From the NCBI GenBank assembly GCA_031177765.1, contig JAPSKH010000011.1, positions 1 to 57,575 on the forward strand: DNA of 57,575 nt. Reading direction: 5' to 3'. Every line of letters begins with the position of its first letter. The first letter of the stretch is position 1. The notes under the pieces are model-generated. The model was not told the origin of the DNA, ran no database searches, and saw only the letters and a program-made list of their open reading frames with translations. Positions 55,616 to 57,575 of the stretch are shown piece after piece. A program made the position numbers and the translations under genes. Source of the stretch: Microbacterium sp. Its GTDB lineage: Bacteria; Actinomycetota; Actinomycetes; Actinomycetales; Microbacteriaceae.

Positions 55616-56449
55616 TCACCGGGCTGCCAGCGCCTCGCCCACCGCGCGAGGGAGGGCCTCGGCGACATCCAGCGCGGTGATCGGACCGTCGCCGACCGCC
55701 TCGGCCGCCAGCGCGGCGGCGCGACCGTGCAGCCACGCGCCGGAGGCCGCCAGCCCGGCGAGCGCGGCGGCATCCGTTCCGCGTCCGGATGCCTCCGCAC
55801 CGGCGACGACCGCGCCGACCACGCCGGCCAGGACGTCGCCGGTTCCGGCGGTGGCCAGCCACGGAGTCCCGGCTTCGATCGTCGCCGACCAGCCGCCCGG
55901 CGCCGTCACGATCGTGGTGGCGCCTTTCAACAGCACGACGGCGCCTGTCACCGCCGAGGTCTCGCGCGCCTCGGCCACGAGGTCGTGGGGCATGGGCTTC
56001 AGTCCCAGACTCTCGCGAAGGCGCGCGTGCTCGCGCTCATGCGGCGTGAGGATGCGGGGCGCCGCTGCGTCGGCGGCGAGTTCGAGGGCGCCGGCGTCGA
56101 CGATCACCGGTTCGCTTCCGTCGAGCAGCCGGCGCAGCGCCTCGGTCTCGTCGGGCTCACGGCTGGACGCGTCCGTCCCCGAGCCGATGACCCATGCCTG
56201 CACTCTGCCGTCGACCGTGACGGTCTCGGGCCGGCGCGCCAGCACCAGTTCGGTCGGCCGCGGCGGCCCCACGTACCGGACCATGCCGAGCCCGGTGCGC
56301 CAGGCCGCCTCGACGCCCAGCACGGCGGCACCGGGATACGCCTGCGACCCTGAGCGCATACCCAGCACGCCTCGGGAATACTTGTGGTCCGTGCGAGTCG
56401 GCCTGCGCAGAGCACGTGCCGCATCCTGCACCGTCCATGACCGCGTCAT
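55616..56449 (-). CDS. nnrD: ADP-dependent NAD(P)H-hydrate dehydratase (277 aa)
   Basis: Repairs hydrated NAD(P)H. Ribokinase-like fold: KYSRGVLGMRSGSQAYPGAAVLG, WVIGSGTDASS, VDAGALELA, ILTPHEREHARL, VVLLKGATTIV and the catalytic TAGTGDVLAGVVGAVVA. Only the dehydratase domain is present; the NnrE epimerase domain that is often fused is missing and would have to be encoded elsewhere. ATG at 56449 is 6 nt after TACTGT; the open frame extending further upstream overlaps the divergent OYE gene and is not coding. Confidence 0.95.
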   Translation of the reverse strand: MTRSWTVQDAARALRRPTRTDHKYSRGVLGMRSGSQAYPGAAVLGVEAAWRTGLGMVRYVGPPRPTELVLARRPETVTVDGRVQAWVIGSGTDASSREPDETEALRRLLDGSEPVIVDAGALELAADAAAPRILTPHEREHARLRESLGLKPMPHDLVAEARETSAVTGAVVLLKGATTIVTAPGGWSATIEAGTPWLATAGTGDVLAGVVGAVVAGAEASGRGTDAAALAGLAASGAWLHGRAAALAAEAVGDGPITALDVAEALPRAVGEALAAR

Positions 56450-56455
56450 GCCGAC

Positions 56456-56461
56456 ACAGTA
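56456..56461 (-). promoter_or_regulatory. Probable -10 box of nnrD
   Basis: TACTGT on the minus strand, 6 nt before the nnrD ATG, in the 55-nt divergent gap shared with the OYE gene. Confidence 0.5.
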
Positions 56462-56504
56462 CCCGGCGGCATCCGCGCTCTCATCAACCCCGGAGGTTCC
56501 CTTC

Positions 56505-57569
56505 TTGAGTCGCCTGTTCACTCCCCTGTCCCTCCGCGACGTCCGCGTGCGCAACCGGCTGTGGGTCGCGCCGATGTGCCAGTACAGCGCCGTGGACGGC
56601 GTGCCGCAGGAGTGGCACCACACGCATCTCGCGCAGTTCGCCTCGGGCGGAGCGGGACTGGTCGTGGCAGAGGCGACCGCCGTGTCACCCGAGGGCCGGA
56701 TCTCGCCGGAGGACACGGGCCTGTGGAACGACGAGCAGCGCGACGCGTGGGCGCCGATCGTGGCGGCGATCCGTCGCCGTGGTGCCGTGGCGGCCGTGCA
56801 GCTGGCCCACGCCGGACGCAAAGCGTCGACGTGGTCTCCTCTGTCGGGGCGTCGCGGATCGGTTCCTCTCGAGGACGGCGGGTGGACGACGGTCGCCCCG
56901 TCCGCCATCGCCTTCGACGGCTACGCCGCGCCGCGCGCGCTCGACGCTGCCGGCATCGATCGCGTCGTGGCCGACTTCGCCGCCGCGGCCCGGCGAGCGG
57001 TGGAGGCCGGCTTCGAGGTGCTCGAGATCCACGCCGCCCATGGCTACCTGCTGCACCAGTTCCTCTCGCCACTGTCGAACCTGCGCGACGACGACTACGG
57101 CGGATCGCTCGCCGGTCGGGCACGGCTGCTGCTGCGGGTCCTCGATGCGGTGCGCGACGCGGCGCCGGATGCGCCGCTTCTCGTCCGGTTCTCGGCGACG
57201 GACTGGGCCGAGAGCGGATGGGATGCCGACCAGACGGCGACCGTGGCGCGCTGGGCGGCGGAGCGCGGGGCGGACTTCTTCGACATCTCCAGCGGCGGGC
57301 TCGTCGCGCATCAGCGGATCGCTCCCGCTCCCGGCTACCAGGTCGGACTCGCGGCCCACGTGCGGCGTGAGGCGGGCGTGCCCGTCAGCGCGGTCGGCCT
57401 GATCGACGACGCCGCCCTCGCCGAGAAGGTGCTCGCCGAGGACGCCGCCGACGCCGTGATGGCCGGCCGCGAGTGGCTGCGTGACCCGCATTACGGGCTG
57501 CGGGCCGCCGCCGAGCTCGGGGCCGACATCGACTACTGGCCGCGGCAGTACGTGCGCGCCCGCCGCTGA
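56505..57569 (+). CDS. Old Yellow Enzyme family FMN oxidoreductase, YqjM/NamA-like (354 aa)
   Basis: FMN-dependent ene-reductase. SRLFTPLSLRDVRVRNRLWVAPMCQYSA start; AVQLAHAGRKAST binds the flavin; the substrate-binding His pair and Tyr are in EIHAAHGYLLHQFLSPLSN; GGSLAGRARLLL; C-terminal FMN phosphate site AVMAGREWLRDPHYG. Residues match the YqjM (thermophilic-like) subclass, including the Cys in PMCQYS that tunes the flavin. TTG start at 56505 with CGGAGG 8 nt upstream; no better start exists in frame. Substrate unknown, probably electrophile detoxification. Confidence 0.94.
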   Translation: MSRLFTPLSLRDVRVRNRLWVAPMCQYSAVDGVPQEWHHTHLAQFASGGAGLVVAEATAVSPEGRISPEDTGLWNDEQRDAWAPIVAAIRRRGAVAAVQLAHAGRKASTWSPLSGRRGSVPLEDGGWTTVAPSAIAFDGYAAPRALDAAGIDRVVADFAAAARRAVEAGFEVLEIHAAHGYLLHQFLSPLSNLRDDDYGGSLAGRARLLLRVLDAVRDAAPDAPLLVRFSATDWAESGWDADQTATVARWAAERGADFFDISSGGLVAHQRIAPAPGYQVGLAAHVRREAGVPVSAVGLIDDAALAEKVLAEDAADAVMAGREWLRDPHYGLRAAAELGADIDYWPRQYVRARR

Positions 57570-57575
57570 TCCACG

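Noticed and set aside
54732..56504. 945-residue plus-strand open frame reaching from the GT87 region into the OYE gene
   Set aside because: Only its last 354 codons match a protein family; the rest is antisense to two well-supported genes.

Overview
The window is high-GC (visibly around 70 %) DNA from a free-living actinobacterium, most likely Microbacteriaceae and probably Microbacterium or a close relative. Three things suggest this: the gene order argS-lysA-hom-thrC-thrB-rho-prfA ... prmC-tsaC-wecA-atpI-atpBEFHAGDC, which is an actinobacterial chromosomal backbone; a small DUF7882-type protein that I know mainly from Microbacteriaceae; and frequent GTG starts with 4-nt start/stop overlaps. 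This is ordinary chromosome. I see no transposase, integrase, phage gene or CRISPR array.

Layout. 1-10.3 kb (minus): the complete F0F1 ATP synthase operon behind an AtpI-like protein, a WecA/TagO-type glycosyltransferase, the tRNA t6A enzyme TsaC and the release-factor methyltransferase PrmC. 10.4-13.0 kb (plus): a cysteine cassette with two tandem O-acetylserine sulfhydrylases and serine acetyltransferase, sitting inside the otherwise conserved prfA-prmC neighbourhood. 13.1-23.9 kb (minus): prfA, rho with a long disordered N-terminus, the threonine genes thrB-thrC-hom, lysA, a DUF2993 lipid-binding protein and argS. 24.0-27.3 kb: an exported SGNH hydrolase, tRNA-Arg(CCG) with a strong terminator, a small membrane/stress-like cluster ending in cinA, and a Gdx-type SMR guanidinium exporter preceded by a clear guanidine-III riboswitch. 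27.3-34.7 kb: CPBP membrane protein, trmB, DUF3097, a TPM-domain/PspA pair, an arginase-fold protein, a small HExxH protein and a standalone siderophore-interacting (SIP) domain protein under a probable iron box. 34.7-42.3 kb: a phosphatase and AhpD-like pair, an alpha/beta hydrolase, and a five-gene peptide ABC transporter operon. 42.4-43.9 kb: a protealysin-type M4 protease overlapping its emfourin-type inhibitor. 43.9-57.6 kb: GNAT, uracil-DNA glycosylase, an AlaX-like editing protein, SDR, the methionine genes metY and metX separated by a cyclase-fold protein and a DUF2332 protein, NUDIX, an MFS exporter, a YqgV/MTH1187-type protein, a GT87-like mannosyltransferase, NAD(P)HX dehydratase and an Old Yellow Enzyme.

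How the genes work together. The aspartate family is well represented (lysA, hom, thrB, thrC, metX, metY), and metX/metY use the homoserine made by hom. cysE/cysK supply cysteine. PrmC modifies the RF1 encoded nearby by prfA. A striking recurrent feature is promoter layout: at many monocistronic or operon-leading genes a TANNNT-like -10 box lies exactly 6 (sometimes 7 or 9) nt before the start codon with no Shine-Dalgarno sequence. This fits widespread leaderless transcription, and it was used to choose several starts. The best regulatory discoveries are the guanidine-III riboswitch (27225-27281) and the DtxR/IdeR-like box (34710-34728).
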